Positions 45,865-55,726 are shown, numbered from the stretch's first letter. The stretch is DNA of 64,000 nt from Agarivorans gilvus (GCF_001420915.1 NZ_CP013021.1:3027001-3091000); one strand, 5' to 3'. The notes: generated from the sequence alone by a model not told the origin. Numbers and translations are program-made.

Positions 45865-46974
45865 TTAGTTTTGAAGAAACTTCGTCCAAGAACGAGTCAG
45901 TGTTCTAGACACCTTAGCTTGCATCAGCTTAGCGCCATATAGCTTCGCTAGTGTCTCGTCGCTAGGGTAAATACCAGGGTGGTTAATAATTTCAGGGTCG
46001 ATAAACTCTTTTGATGCGGGAGTTGGGTTGGCATACCACACATAGTTAGAGACTTCTGAAATTACCTTAGGCTGCAATAAGAAGTTAATGAATTTATGGG
46101 CGTTGTCTTTATGTGGAGCATCAGCAGGAATGGCCATTAAGTCAAACCACGCCAAAGCACCCTCTTGAGGTATCACGTATTCTACTTCAACACCGTTATC
46201 AGCTTCGGCGGCGCGGTCAGAGGCCTGTAATACGTCACCCGACCAACCTACAGCAACACAAATATCGCCATTGGCGAGGTCGTTGATGTACTGAGAGGAG
46301 TGGAAGTAGGTGATGTAAGGTCGCACAGCTTTTAGCAGTTTATAGGCTTCGCCATCGTCTTTATAATCGTTGACATCGGTACTGTTGGGATCTTTACCCA
46401 AATAGTGCAGAGCCGCAGAAAATATTTCGGTTGGTGCATTTAAGAAGGCCACGCCACACTGTTGGAGTTTTTCCATATTTTCTGGTTTAAACACCAAATC
46501 CCAGCTGTTGAGAGGGGCATCTTCGCCTAATACTTCTTTAACTTTATTTGCGTTATAACCTAAGCCAGTGGTTCCCCATAAATAAGGCACTGCGTACTGA
46601 TTTCCAGGATCGGCAGTTTCGTCAAGCATGGCCATGATTTTAGCATCTAAATTGCTGTAATTGGTGAGTTTTGTTTTGTCTAATTTCATAAACGCGCCGG
46701 CTTGAACTTGGCGAGCTAGAAAGTCTGAAGTGGGGACAACAATATCAAAGCCAGTTGAACCTGATAAAATTTTAGCTTCGAGTACTTCGTTTGAGTCAAA
46801 TACGTCGTAAACCACTTTAATACCGGTTTCCGCTTCAAATTGAGCGATGGTATCTTCGGCAATATAATCTGACCAGTTGTATACGTTCAGTACTTTTTCT
46901 TCTGCTGCCTGCAGATTCATCGCGCTGGCAGTTAACAGGGAAGCTAGGGTTAGCTTCAGGCTAGCGTTTTTCAT
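45865..46974 (-). CDS. potF: Putrescine-binding periplasmic protein PotF
   Basis: 369 residues with a signal peptide (MKNASLKLTLASLLTASAMNLQA). Similar to PotF across its length: VYNWSDYIAEDTIAQFEAETGIKV, SWDLVFKPENMEKLQQCGVAFL, ALHYLGKDPNS, YFHSSQYINDLANGDICVAVGWSGDVLQA and a typical C-terminal RTRSWTKF-like end. Binds putrescine in the periplasm for PotGHI. It sits between the aminotransferase and potG in one operon. Confidence 0.95.
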   Translation of the reverse strand: MKNASLKLTLASLLTASAMNLQAAEEKVLNVYNWSDYIAEDTIAQFEAETGIKVVYDVFDSNEVLEAKILSGSTGFDIVVPTSDFLARQVQAGAFMKLDKTKLTNYSNLDAKIMAMLDETADPGNQYAVPYLWGTTGLGYNANKVKEVLGEDAPLNSWDLVFKPENMEKLQQCGVAFLNAPTEIFSAALHYLGKDPNSTDVNDYKDDGEAYKLLKAVRPYITYFHSSQYINDLANGDICVAVGWSGDVLQASDRAAEADNGVEVEYVIPQEGALAWFDLMAIPADAPHKDNAHKFINFLLQPKVISEVSNYVWYANPTPASKEFIDPEIINHPGIYPSDETLAKLYGAKLMQAKVSRTLTRSWTKFLQN

Positions 46975-47021
46975 CTTAATTCTCCAATTCCTTGTGGTGA
47001 TTGCTCGTACTGCTTCGCGGA

Positions 47022-48377
47022 TTAACTCAATGCCTGCAGAGTGTCATCCAAACTTTGTTTTGCCAGTGTAACTAACTGGTCTACTTGTTGTTTTGTAATT
47101 ACTAATGGTGGTGAAATAATCATGGTTTGGCCACAGGCGCGCATGATTAAGCCATTGTTTATACATATATCACGGCAAACTTCGCCAGCGTTAACTTCTT
47201 TGGCAAAGCGTTGCTTAGTTTGCTTATCGGCCACTAATTCTAAAGCTGCAACCATACCTTTAGAGCGGGCTTCACCCACTAGCGGATGCTCGGCCAACTC
47301 CTGCCAGCGTTGAGCTAAATAAGGCGCAACTTCATCACGCACTCGGCTAACGATGTTTTCCTGTTGCATGATGCGAATATTTTCGATGGCTACCGCACAG
47401 GCGGCGGGGTGACCGGAATAGGTGAAGCCGTGGGCAAACTCACTATTGGCATCGGTAATCACTTTAGCCACTTCATCAGACACCATCACCGCACCAAGAG
47501 GCAGGTAACCAGAGGTAATGCCCTTGGCTAAACACAGTAGATCGGGTTTGATGTTGAAGGTTTGACTAGCAAACCATTCACCGGTACGGCCGAAACCGCA
47601 GATCACTTCGTCTACTACCAACAAAATATCGTACTTATCGCAGATCCGTTGAATTTCTGGCCAGTAACTGTCGGGTGGAATAATGACTCCACCGGCGCCT
47701 TGAATCGGCTCGGCAATAAAGGCCGCTACCTTATCTTCGCCCAATTCCAATATTTTCTGTTCTAACTGACGAGCGCGTTCTAAGCCAAATTCTTGAGGAT
47801 CTTGACCTTGGCCTTCTTCAAACCAGTAGGGTTGATCAATATGACAAATATTGGGGATGGGTAAACCGCCTTGCTGATGCATAAAGGCCATGCCACCTAA
47901 GCTGGCCCCAGCCATGGTGCTGCCGTGATAGGCATTTTTACGGCTAATGATTTCCAGCTTTTGTGGTTGGCCTTTGCTGGCCCAGTAATGGCGAACCATG
48001 CGCACTACGGTGTCGTTACACTCAGAACCCGAGCCGGTAAAGAAGGCATGGTTTAAACCTTCTGGGGTTAATTCGGCTAAGAGAGTGGATAATTCCACGG
48101 CGGGTGTGTGAGTGGTTTGAAAAAACAGGTTGTAATAAGGAAGTTGTTGCATTTGTTTAGCGGCCGCGTCCACTAGCTCCTGACGGCCATAGCCTAAGTT
48201 TACGCACCATAAACCAGCCATGGCATCGAGCAACTTATTGCCCTCACTGTCGTATACAAAAACACCTTCGCCTCGTTCTATCACTCGTGCTCCTTTAGCA
48301 TTTAACTCCTTAAAGTTAGTAAAGGGATGTAAGCAATGGGCGCTGTCCTGTTGTTGTATCGTCAATGTTGTGCTCAT
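47022..48377 (-). CDS. spuC: Polyamine:pyruvate aminotransferase, SpuC type (class III)
   Basis: 451 residues, PLP-dependent class III aminotransferase. Visible: MAGLWCVNLGYGRQELVDAA, FFTGSGSECNDTVVRMVRHYW, KNAYHGSTMAGASLGG, FIAEPIQGAGGVIIPP, VVDEVICGFGRTGEWFA and the PLP-Lys in LCLAKGITSGYLPLGAV. The family includes SpuC, which moves an amino group from putrescine or spermidine products to pyruvate. Being within the puu/pot operon supports a polyamine substrate over omega-amino acids. Confidence 0.87.
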   Translation of the reverse strand: MSTTLTIQQQDSAHCLHPFTNFKELNAKGARVIERGEGVFVYDSEGNKLLDAMAGLWCVNLGYGRQELVDAAAKQMQQLPYYNLFFQTTHTPAVELSTLLAELTPEGLNHAFFTGSGSECNDTVVRMVRHYWASKGQPQKLEIISRKNAYHGSTMAGASLGGMAFMHQQGGLPIPNICHIDQPYWFEEGQGQDPQEFGLERARQLEQKILELGEDKVAAFIAEPIQGAGGVIIPPDSYWPEIQRICDKYDILLVVDEVICGFGRTGEWFASQTFNIKPDLLCLAKGITSGYLPLGAVMVSDEVAKVITDANSEFAHGFTYSGHPAACAVAIENIRIMQQENIVSRVRDEVAPYLAQRWQELAEHPLVGEARSKGMVAALELVADKQTKQRFAKEVNAGEVCRDICINNGLIMRACGQTMIISPPLVITKQQVDQLVTLAKQSLDDTLQALS

Positions 48378-48410
48378 TTCGCCTCCTTGTGGCCTGAGTT
48401 TGTTCTGTGG

Positions 48411-49745
48411 CTAAACGTTAAGTAATAAAAACTCACGTTCCCATGAACTGATCACTTTGAAATAGGTTTGATATTCTTTGCGTTTTACTGCGACGTAGCA
48501 GTTTACGAAACGCTCGCCGAGGATCTCTTTTAGCTCTGCGCTCTGCTCTAACTCGGCTAGCGCTTCTTCTAGGGTGCCTGGCAGAATGTAACGGTCTTCA
48601 CTCACATCACCGGTTTCTTGGGCAGAAGGTTGCAACTGTTGTTTCATACCAAGGTAACCACAGGCTAGAGTGAGCGCCATGGCTAAATAAGGATTGGCAT
48701 CGGCGCCGGCAAAGCGGTTTTCTACGCGACGGTTGCGCGCATCACAATGTGGAATACGTAGCCCAACGGTGCGGTTGTCCACGCCCCATTGCAAATTGAT
48801 GGGGGCAGATTCACCAAACATTAAACGACGGTAACTGTTCACGTTCGGTGCGTAGAAGGCAATGCTGGCTGGGGTGTATTTCTGCAAGCCGGCAATGTAG
48901 CTTAAAAACTGTTGGCTATTGCTGCCATCTGCATTGGAGAACAGGTTATTGCCCTCTGAGTCTTCTAAGCTTTGATGGATGTGCATGGCGCTGCCCGGCT
49001 CATCTTCCATCGGTTTGGCCATGAAGGTGGCATAAATATCGTGCTGCAAGGCCGCTTCACGCATGGTGCGTTTAAATAAGAAGACTTGATCGCAAAGTAG
49101 AGTCGGTTCGCCGTGGTCGAAGTTGATTTCCATTTGCGCCGCACCTGATTCATGCACCAGCGTATCGACTTCTAGTTGCTGAGCATCACAGTAGTCGTAC
49201 ATATCTTCGAAGACTGGGTCAAATTCGTTAACGGCGTCGATACTGAAAGATTGGCGGGCGGTTTCGGGGCGACCATTTCGGCCTATTGGCGGTTCCAGTG
49301 GGTAATCCCAATCGAGGTTTTTCTTGACCAAGAAAAACTCTAACTCTGGTGCCACTATGGGTTTCCAGCCTTCTTTTTCATACAAGGCTAAAACGCGTTT
49401 TAATACTGAGCGAGGCGCAATGTCGACCAGATTTCCTTCGCGGTCGTAGCAATCGTGAATAAGTTGGGCAGTAGGCTCTTTAGCCCAGGGAACGAAGCGG
49501 ACACTTTCTGTGTCGGGTTCAAGGTTCATGTCCTTTTCAGTCCAGTCGAAGTGTTCTTCGCCTTCGTCTGGCCATTCACCCGTCACCGTTTGGTAGAAAA
49601 TCGATTCGGGAAGGCGCATGCCACCTTCCTTGAGATATTTGTTTGCCGGGATAATTTTACCGCGAGCGTTACCTGTAATATCGGGAATCAAACACTCAAC
49701 TTCGGTTATGTGGTTCTCCGTAAACCATTTCCTGACGTTTTCCAT
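48411..49745 (-). CDS. puuA: Gamma-glutamylputrescine synthetase (glutamine synthetase family), copy 1
   Basis: 444 residues from the ATG at 49743-49745 (AGGTG upstream; a GTG at 49751 is also in frame). Glutamine-synthetase fold: metal Glu pair in APELEFFLVKK, AQMEINFDHGEP, CMAIHxHQSL-type text HIHQSLED, and NSYRRLMFGESAPINLQWGVDNRTVGLRIP. PuuA joins glutamate to putrescine in the first step of the Puu route. It is the first gene of the minus-strand operon with spuC and pot genes. A second, distinct copy is divergent from it at 49979. Confidence 0.9.
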   Translation of the reverse strand: MENVRKWFTENHITEVECLIPDITGNARGKIIPANKYLKEGGMRLPESIFYQTVTGEWPDEGEEHFDWTEKDMNLEPDTESVRFVPWAKEPTAQLIHDCYDREGNLVDIAPRSVLKRVLALYEKEGWKPIVAPELEFFLVKKNLDWDYPLEPPIGRNGRPETARQSFSIDAVNEFDPVFEDMYDYCDAQQLEVDTLVHESGAAQMEINFDHGEPTLLCDQVFLFKRTMREAALQHDIYATFMAKPMEDEPGSAMHIHQSLEDSEGNNLFSNADGSNSQQFLSYIAGLQKYTPASIAFYAPNVNSYRRLMFGESAPINLQWGVDNRTVGLRIPHCDARNRRVENRFAGADANPYLAMALTLACGYLGMKQQLQPSAQETGDVSEDRYILPGTLEEALAELEQSAELKEILGERFVNCYVAVKRKEYQTYFKVISSWEREFLLLNV

Positions 49746-49917
49746 AATCACCTGTCATTTCTTGTTAAGTAAACAGGGACAAAAATCACAATTGGTGAAT
49801 TTTCGCTCCGTGCTATTAAGGATTGTCAGAATTTGCGGCCAATGTCAATAAGGTGTTAAATAAAAACTAAATAAGAGCCTATTTTTCAGTTAATGAGCAA
49901 AATGGTTTGCATTATAC

Positions 49918-49935
49918 TTAACACTGTGGTGTAAA
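49918..49935. promoter_or_regulatory. Putative operator between the two divergent puuA-type genes
   Basis: TTAACACTGTGGTGTAAA is a near-palindrome (TTAACAC / GTGTAAA, one mismatch). A related half, GTGTTAA, occurs at 49853-49859. Both lie in the 233-bp divergent region, a natural site for a PuuR-like repressor. A possible -10 TATACT overlaps at 49913-49918. Confidence 0.4.
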
Positions 49936-49978
49936 TTTAAGGGCTAAAAGGGACGCTTTTACCAAAGGACTGTTAATT

Positions 49979-51349
49979 ATGTTGAAACACCAGCCTCAAA
50001 TTGAGCCAGTCAGTTTACTGCAACAAGTCGAAGATTTTCTAGCGCTTCATCCGCAGCTAGAGAGTGTGGATTTGATGCTTTCTGATATGAATGGGGTGAT
50101 TAGGGGCAAACGTATTGAAGCTGCGTCCCTCACCAAGATAGTTAAAGAAGGCATGTGTTTACCAGCATCGGTATTTGCTTTAGATATTTGCGGCGAGACC
50201 GTAGAAGAAACTGGGCTTGGCTTTGAGCAGGGCGATGGCGATAGGATTTGCCACATATTGCCTCACAGCTTGAGTTTGATTCCGTGGAAGAAGAATGCCG
50301 GACAAGCCTTAGTGACTATGCATGAAGTGAATGGCGAGCCATTTTTTGCAGATCCTCGGCAATTGCTGAGCAAAAAGCTAGCGGGTTTACACCAACAAGG
50401 TTTATTCCCCTGTGTGGCTATTGAGTGGGAATTTTACCTATTAGATGCGCGTAGCGAAAACCGCGAACCTAAAGCGCCCTTATTACCCAAATCACAACAA
50501 CGCATGCAGCAAACGCAGGTCTATTCATTAGATGAGCTAGACGAATTTGCCGAGTTTATTCGAGATATTCAAGAATATTGCCATACCCAGAATATTCCCA
50601 GCGATAACGTTATTGCAGAATATGCACCGGGCCAATTTGAAGTCACCTTGCAGCATCAAACGGATCCGCTGTTGGCCTGTGACCAAGCGATATTGTTAAA
50701 ACGTGCCATTAAGGCGGTGGCCAAACAGCATGGTTATGTGGCGACCTTTATGGCTAAGCCCTATGCCGAGCATTCTGGCAATGGCTGTCATGTGCACATT
50801 AGTATGCTGGATCAGCACGGCAAAAACCGTTTCTCTAATGACCAGCAGTTACTTGAGTTCGCCTTAGCTGGCTTGTTAGACACCATGCCACAGGCGATAG
50901 CCTTGCTGGCGCCTAATGCCAATTCTTATCGTCGTTTTCAGCCTGATATGTTTGTGCCGCTGCAAGCCAACTGGGGCTGGGATAACCGCACCGTAGCGCT
51001 ACGTATTCCGTCGGGCAGTAAAGCCAATCGACGTATTGAGCACCGCGTATCGGGTGCAGACTGTAACCCATATATTGTCATGGCGGCCTTATTTGCTGGC
51101 ATTGAGTATGGCATTAGCCAGCAATTAGTTTGCCCACCACCGATCGCCGGTGATGCCAGTAAGGTGCCTGCTCCAGCCTTACCTAGTTCTTGGGAACAAG
51201 CCTTGGAGACGTTCTCTCAATCTACCCTGTGGTCGCTATTGGGGGATGACTTTAGCCATGTTTATTACGCCAATAAACTGAATGAGCTGCAGCGCTTTGA
51301 GGCGCAGGTCACACCTTTAGAGCAACAGTGGTATCAGCAAATGGTATAG
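49979..51349 (+). CDS. Gamma-glutamylputrescine synthetase family protein, copy 2
   Basis: 456 residues, glutamine-synthetase family with the same layout as copy 1 but clearly diverged. Visible: VDLMLSDMNGVIRGKRIEA, the metal Glu pair in AIEWEFYLLD, GQFEVTLQH, NGCHVHISML, NSYRRFQPDMFVPLQANWGWDNRTVALRIP and NRRIEHRVSGADCNPY. Divergent from copy 1 and followed by puuB, so it may act with PuuB while copy 1 serves the SpuC side. Specificity (putrescine, spermidine, ethanolamine) cannot be read from sequence. Confidence 0.85.
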   Translation: MLKHQPQIEPVSLLQQVEDFLALHPQLESVDLMLSDMNGVIRGKRIEAASLTKIVKEGMCLPASVFALDICGETVEETGLGFEQGDGDRICHILPHSLSLIPWKKNAGQALVTMHEVNGEPFFADPRQLLSKKLAGLHQQGLFPCVAIEWEFYLLDARSENREPKAPLLPKSQQRMQQTQVYSLDELDEFAEFIRDIQEYCHTQNIPSDNVIAEYAPGQFEVTLQHQTDPLLACDQAILLKRAIKAVAKQHGYVATFMAKPYAEHSGNGCHVHISMLDQHGKNRFSNDQQLLEFALAGLLDTMPQAIALLAPNANSYRRFQPDMFVPLQANWGWDNRTVALRIPSGSKANRRIEHRVSGADCNPYIVMAALFAGIEYGISQQLVCPPPIAGDASKVPAPALPSSWEQALETFSQSTLWSLLGDDFSHVYYANKLNELQRFEAQVTPLEQQWYQQMV

Positions 51350-51365
51350 CAGCCAAACTCGGTCA

Positions 51366-51393
51366 TAAACAGTCTCTGCGGGGGCTGTTTTTT
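51366..51393 (+). terminator. Weak terminator-like hairpin between puuA copy 2 and puuB
   Basis: AACAGTC-TCTGCGGG-GGCTGTT with one G-T pair, then six Ts. It could reduce read-through into puuB or end the transcript partly. Confidence 0.6.
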
Positions 51394-51440
51394 CGGTTGC
51401 AGACAAACACAGATTTTATTTCACAACTAAAGGGGAGTGT

Positions 51441-52718
51441 ATGAAAGAGCAACACGCAAATTCATATTACGCGGCCAGTGCTAACTTAAAGTTAGACTAT
51501 CCGCAGTTGCAAGGAGAGCAGCAAGCAGATGTTTGTGTGGTTGGTGCGGGGATTACCGGAGCTACCACCGCCTTAGAATTAGCTGAAAAAGGCTATAAGG
51601 TGATTCTGCTAGAGGCCGAGCGCGTTGGTTGGGGGGCGTCGGGACGCAGTGGCGGTCAGGCTATTTTTGGCTGGGCGGCAGAGCAGTCCACCCTGGAAAA
51701 GCTAATGGGTAAAGAAGATGCCAAAATCATGTGGGATCTGTCGGTAGAGTCTTTAGCCGTTACCAAAGAAAACATCAAAAAACACAATATTGATTGTGAT
51801 TGGCAAGATGGCCAAATGCATGTGGCGGTGAAGGAGCGGCAGGTAAAAGAGCTGAACTTCTGGCACCGACAGTTACGCGATGATTATGGCTATGAGCATT
51901 TGGAATACTGGGATCGCGATAAACTCAGCAGCCAACTTCACAGTCCTCGTTATCTTGGTGGTATGTTCGACCCAAATAGTGGCCACCTACACCCGCTAAA
52001 TTACACCCTCGGCTTGGTTAAAGCCGCCGAGTTGGCCGGCGTGGAGATTTACGAAGAAAGTAAAGTCACCAAGTTGACTCACGGTAATAAAGTGACCCTA
52101 GAAACCGCGCAAGGCAAGGTGACTTGTTCGCATGTGGTATTGGCCTGTAACGCCTACATGCAAGGCTTAAATAGCAAACTTGAAAGTAAAGTGATGCCTG
52201 TGGGCACCTACATTTGTGCCACTAAACCTCTGGGCGAAGAGCGCGCTCGTGAGTTGATTGGTAATAACATGGCGGTGTGTGACATTAACTTTGTACTGGA
52301 TTATTACCGCTGCTCTGCCGATCATCGCATGCTCTTTGGTGGTCGAGTGAGTTACTCGGGTATTGAACCGAGAAACCTTGCCGCGACCATGAAACAGCGT
52401 ATGGATTGGGTATTCCCGCAGTTAGCCGATGAACAAGTGGAGTTTGCTTGGGGCGGTAATGTAGGTATTACCATTAATCGCGCGCCGCATTTTGGGCGGA
52501 TTGCGCCTAACGTGTATTTTGCACAAGGCTTCTCGGGCCATGGTATTGCCGCTACTGGTTTGGCTGGGCGTATGATGGCCGAATCTATTAGTGCGACCTC
52601 GGAGCGCTTTGATATCTTTGAGAAGATCCCGCATATGCCATTCCCAGGAGGACGTCTATTCCGTACTCCGGCCTTGGTCTTGGCAATGACCTACTACCGA
52701 ATTAGAGATTTACTCTAG
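51441..52718 (+). CDS. puuB: Gamma-glutamylputrescine oxidase PuuB
   Basis: 425 residues. FAD-dependent oxidoreductase (DAO family) with the nucleotide motif VCVVGAGITGATTALELAEKG near residue 30 and RVGWGASGRSGGQAIFGWAAEQ, typical of PuuB/OrdL. C-terminal FAQGFSGHGIAATGLAGRMMAE is the second FAD region. It oxidises gamma-glutamylputrescine to the aldehyde. AAAGGGGAG lies 4 bp before the ATG. It follows puuA copy 2; puuC and puuD are not present in the window. Confidence 0.92.
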   Translation: MKEQHANSYYAASANLKLDYPQLQGEQQADVCVVGAGITGATTALELAEKGYKVILLEAERVGWGASGRSGGQAIFGWAAEQSTLEKLMGKEDAKIMWDLSVESLAVTKENIKKHNIDCDWQDGQMHVAVKERQVKELNFWHRQLRDDYGYEHLEYWDRDKLSSQLHSPRYLGGMFDPNSGHLHPLNYTLGLVKAAELAGVEIYEESKVTKLTHGNKVTLETAQGKVTCSHVVLACNAYMQGLNSKLESKVMPVGTYICATKPLGEERARELIGNNMAVCDINFVLDYYRCSADHRMLFGGRVSYSGIEPRNLAATMKQRMDWVFPQLADEQVEFAWGGNVGITINRAPHFGRIAPNVYFAQGFSGHGIAATGLAGRMMAESISATSERFDIFEKIPHMPFPGGRLFRTPALVLAMTYYRIRDLL

Positions 52719-52893
52719 TTAACACAAGGACCTGTTGTTGTTTGATGGTGATTTGCTTCGCTAAACAACAGTAGGTTCTACTTCTTCCTCTCATTCGTAC
52801 CATAGTGCGGCTTTTCTCTGCTGCTAGGCTACGAGCTAGTTCTGGTTTCCCGCTATACTTGCGCCATTGTTGTTTCATTTAGGGTGCTAAGTT

Positions 52894-53865
52894 ATGGCTG
52901 AATCGCCAATTAATCATTTTTTTCCACAAGCAAGCCGTTTAGTTTATGGTTGCATGGGCCTCGGTGGTTCATGGGACGCTAGCGAGCTAGAATCTCATCA
53001 TTTGGCCCAAGCCCACGCGGTGGTTGATGCTGCGTTAGAGATAGGCATTAACTATTTTGACCACGCCGACATCTACACCCTTGGCAAGGCTGAACAAGTA
53101 TTTGGCCGAGTATTGGCCGAGCGCCCTGAATTACGCCAACAAATTATTTTGCAAAGCAAATGTGCCATCCGTTTTGCCGATGAACAATGGTGTGGCCGTT
53201 ATGATTGGTCGGCTGATTACATTCGTGAAAGCGTAGAAGGCTCATTGCGTCGCCTACAAACCGATAGCCTAGACGTATTATTATTGCACCGCCCCGACCC
53301 TTTAGCTGAAATGGACGAAGTCGCTGAAGTGTTAATGTCGCTTAAAAATAGTGGCAAGGTACAGCACTTTGGGGTGTCCAATATGAGTGGGGCGCAATGT
53401 GCTTACTTGCAATCAGCGCTGGGCATGCCGTTGGTGGCCAATCAGTTAGAGATGAGCTTGGCTAAGTTAGATTGGCTAGATCACAATATTGCGGTAAACG
53501 ATGAGCAAGTGAAAGGCCATAGTTTTACTGCCGGTACGCTTGAATACTGTGCCATGAATAAGCTGCAAGTGCAGGCTTGGGGAAGTTTGGCCAAGGGCTT
53601 ATTTAGTGGTGCGGATTTGGGTCAGGCAACTGAGGCTCAGCGCGCTACCTCCAACTTGGTTCGCCAATATGCCGAGCAGTTAAACAGCTCGCCAGAAGCG
53701 GTGGTGCTCGCCTTCTTGTTGCGCCATCCTGCGGGGATCCAGCCAGTTATTGGTAGCGTTAATATCGATAGGATCCGCGCCTGCGCCGATGCCTGCAAGC
53801 TAAGCTTAAGTCGTGAGCAATGGTATCAGTTGTACGTGAGCTCTCGTGGTAGAGCCTTGCCCTAG
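52894..53865 (+). CDS. Aldo/keto reductase, YdhF-like
   Basis: 323 residues, AKR TIM barrel. The catalytic tetrad is readable: Asp and Tyr in NYFDHADIYTLGKAE, Lys in IILQSKCA and His in DVLLLHRPDPL. GCMGLGGSWD at the start and LRHPAGIQPVIGSVNIDRI late match the YdhF subgroup of E. coli. NADPH-dependent reduction of an unknown carbonyl. Convergent with the MATE gene 16 bp away; not obviously part of the polyamine set. Confidence 0.85.
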   Translation: MAESPINHFFPQASRLVYGCMGLGGSWDASELESHHLAQAHAVVDAALEIGINYFDHADIYTLGKAEQVFGRVLAERPELRQQIILQSKCAIRFADEQWCGRYDWSADYIRESVEGSLRRLQTDSLDVLLLHRPDPLAEMDEVAEVLMSLKNSGKVQHFGVSNMSGAQCAYLQSALGMPLVANQLEMSLAKLDWLDHNIAVNDEQVKGHSFTAGTLEYCAMNKLQVQAWGSLAKGLFSGADLGQATEAQRATSNLVRQYAEQLNSSPEAVVLAFLLRHPAGIQPVIGSVNIDRIRACADACKLSLSREQWYQLYVSSRGRALP

Positions 53866-53881
53866 CTTTAACAGCGTTAGG

Positions 53882-55200
53882 CTAGTTGGAACGGAGCTGC
53901 TGGCGTAACTTGATTAGCCAGTAGCCCACCAAAACACTTAAAACAACTGTTGATACCGGCATCACTAACCAGATGCCGCTGATCCCCCACATCAGTGGTA
54001 GTAGTAGCATAAAGGGCAATTGAATGAGCATATTGCCTACCGAGATCACGTTGGCTCGAGAAGCTTGGTTTAGTGACTGAAAAACCACCGCGCCGGTGAA
54101 GATAAGACCATCTAAAGGCATCGCCCAGAGGTGTAAACGGATCCCCAATACGGTAGCGTCCAGCAAGGCTGGGTCGTTGTTATTAAACACCGCAACGCTC
54201 AGCTCGCTAAAGCTATTTAGCAACACCACGCAGACGATACCGCTGCCAATAATAATGCTAAAGCCTAGCCGCAGAACCTTTAGAACATTGTCATAACGTT
54301 TAGCACCATAGTTGTAGGAAATTAGCGGCTGCATGCCATTGGCAAAGCCTTCTGCAATAAAGTAATAAACCACGCTGATGTATAGCACGATGGCATAGGC
54401 ACCGGTTTCCGTTACACTGCCAAACTTTAAGAATAAGTAGTTATGAATCACCGTAATAAAAGCGGTGTAGAGGGTCGTGAAAAAGCTGCTTAGGCCAAGG
54501 TTAGCGATGCGATAAAAGTAGCGTGGAGTAAACCTAAATTCACGGTTAACTAACTTAAGCTGACTACGAGCTGAACCAAAGTAAGCCAAGGCCAGCGTAA
54601 AGACTAAAGCCTGTGCGGCCAAGGTAGCGTAGGCCGCGCCTTTTAAGTCCCAATTCCATTGCACAATAAACAGATAATCTAGAGCAATATTGGCTAGTGC
54701 GCCAAGCACCATTAAGCCGGTGGCAACGTTAGGGCATTGTCGTTACGCACTAAGATAGGTAAGGCGCAGCTGACTATCACTAACAAGGAACCGTGTCCCA
54801 TGATTGTTAAATAATGCTCGGCCATGACTTGGATATGACCAGAGGCTCCCTGCCAGCGAATTGGCGCGGCTTGTAAGTAGTAGAGGCTTAGGCTGATTAA
54901 TGCAGCCAACACGAGCATCAAGAGTAGCGCGTGACTAAATAGGTTGTGGGCTTTTTCAGGGCGCTTTTGGCCGCTGGCAATGGAAATTAATGCTCCGCCT
55001 CCAACACCAATCATTAGGCCGATGCCGGTGACTAAAAACATGATCGGCCAAGCTAGGTTGATTGCGGCTAAGCCGTCGGCGCCAAGAACTTGGCCAATAA
55101 AAATCCCATCCACAATTAGGTAGATGCCACTCACGATCATCGCCATTACTGAAGGAATGGAAAAGCGCCAAAATTGGCGACTAATGTTTTGACTGAGCAT
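53882..55200 (-). pseudogene. MATE-family multidrug/Na+ antiporter, frameshifted
   Basis: Two frames join as a ~439-residue protein with 12 hydrophobic segments: FSIPSVMAMIVSGIYLIVDGIFIGQVLGADGLAAINLAWP at the start (first MATE repeat), and FANGMQPLISYNYGAKRYDNV in the second half (second repeat). The break is at about 54724: one extra base gives NALTLATGLMVLGALANIALDYLFI across the junction, the standard MATE segment. Substrate unknown. As with other broken genes here, exactly one base is missing. Confidence 0.85.
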
Positions 55201-55495
55201 GGCTTGCCGTTACTTAAGCGAAGTGATTAAAAAATAGTGCAAAAATTTGCGTCCGTTCCATCATAGGCATTTTTAAAGCAGAGGCAATCTACAATATTGC
55301 TATTTCTTATTAGCACTTGTTAGTTATTCACCAGATTGCTCTAGCTGCAGGGAATGCTGCTGTAAGCTCAACTATTTTCAGGGTATTTCTCCCAAGATTG
55401 AACTGAAAAAATACGCCGAGTTTTACTCAGCCTAAGCGGCGCTTTGATGGCGTTGTTGGAAAATTCTACAATCATCAGTTTTTTTATAAAATGTC
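55201..55495. other. Intergenic region upstream of the tRNA cluster
   Basis: About 295 bp between the MATE gene start and the tRNA promoter. No gene or clear repeat seen; it includes the MATE promoter on the minus strand. Confidence 0.5.
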
Positions 55496-55524
55496 TGGAC
55501 AGGGCTGAGCTAAAACCCTAATAT
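55496..55524 (+). promoter_or_regulatory. Promoter of the tRNA cluster
   Basis: TGGACA (55496-55501) and TAATAT (55519-55524) spaced by 17 bp, ending 19 bp before the tRNA-Arg gene. The stretch after the -10 is GC-rich (CGCCTCCGCC), a discriminator typical of stringently controlled stable RNA promoters. Confidence 0.7.
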
Positions 55525-55543
55525 ACGCCTCCGCCAGCATTGA

Positions 55544-55620
55544 GCACCCGTAGCTCAGCTGGATAGAGCGTCGCCCTCCGGAGGCGAAGGTCACAGGTTC
55601 GACTCCTGTCGGGTGCGCCA
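55544..55620 (+). tRNA. argX: tRNA-Arg (anticodon CCG)
   Basis: 77 nt, GCACCCG ... CGGGTGC acceptor with encoded CCA. Anticodon loop CTCCGGA gives CCG. T-loop GGTTCGACTCC. The same tRNA opens the argX-hisR-leuT-proM operon in E. coli. Confidence 0.97.
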
Positions 55621-55650
55621 TAGCTTCGGAAATGCTCGAAATACTCAGTG

Positions 55651-55726
55651 GTGGGTATAGCTCAGTTGGTAGAGCCCCGGATTGTGATTCCGGTTGTCGT
55701 GGGTTCAAATCCCATTACTCACCCCA
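55651..55726 (+). tRNA. hisR: tRNA-His (anticodon GTG)
   Basis: 76 nt beginning GTGGGTA and ending TACTCAC plus CCCA; encoded CCA. Anticodon loop TTGTGAT gives GTG. The leading G serves as the extra 5' base needed by HisRS or is added after processing. Confidence 0.96.

Noticed and set aside
55484..55708. Protein-coding frame across the tRNA genes on the minus strand
   Set aside because: It covers two clear tRNA genes; such frames are a common artefact of tRNA loci.
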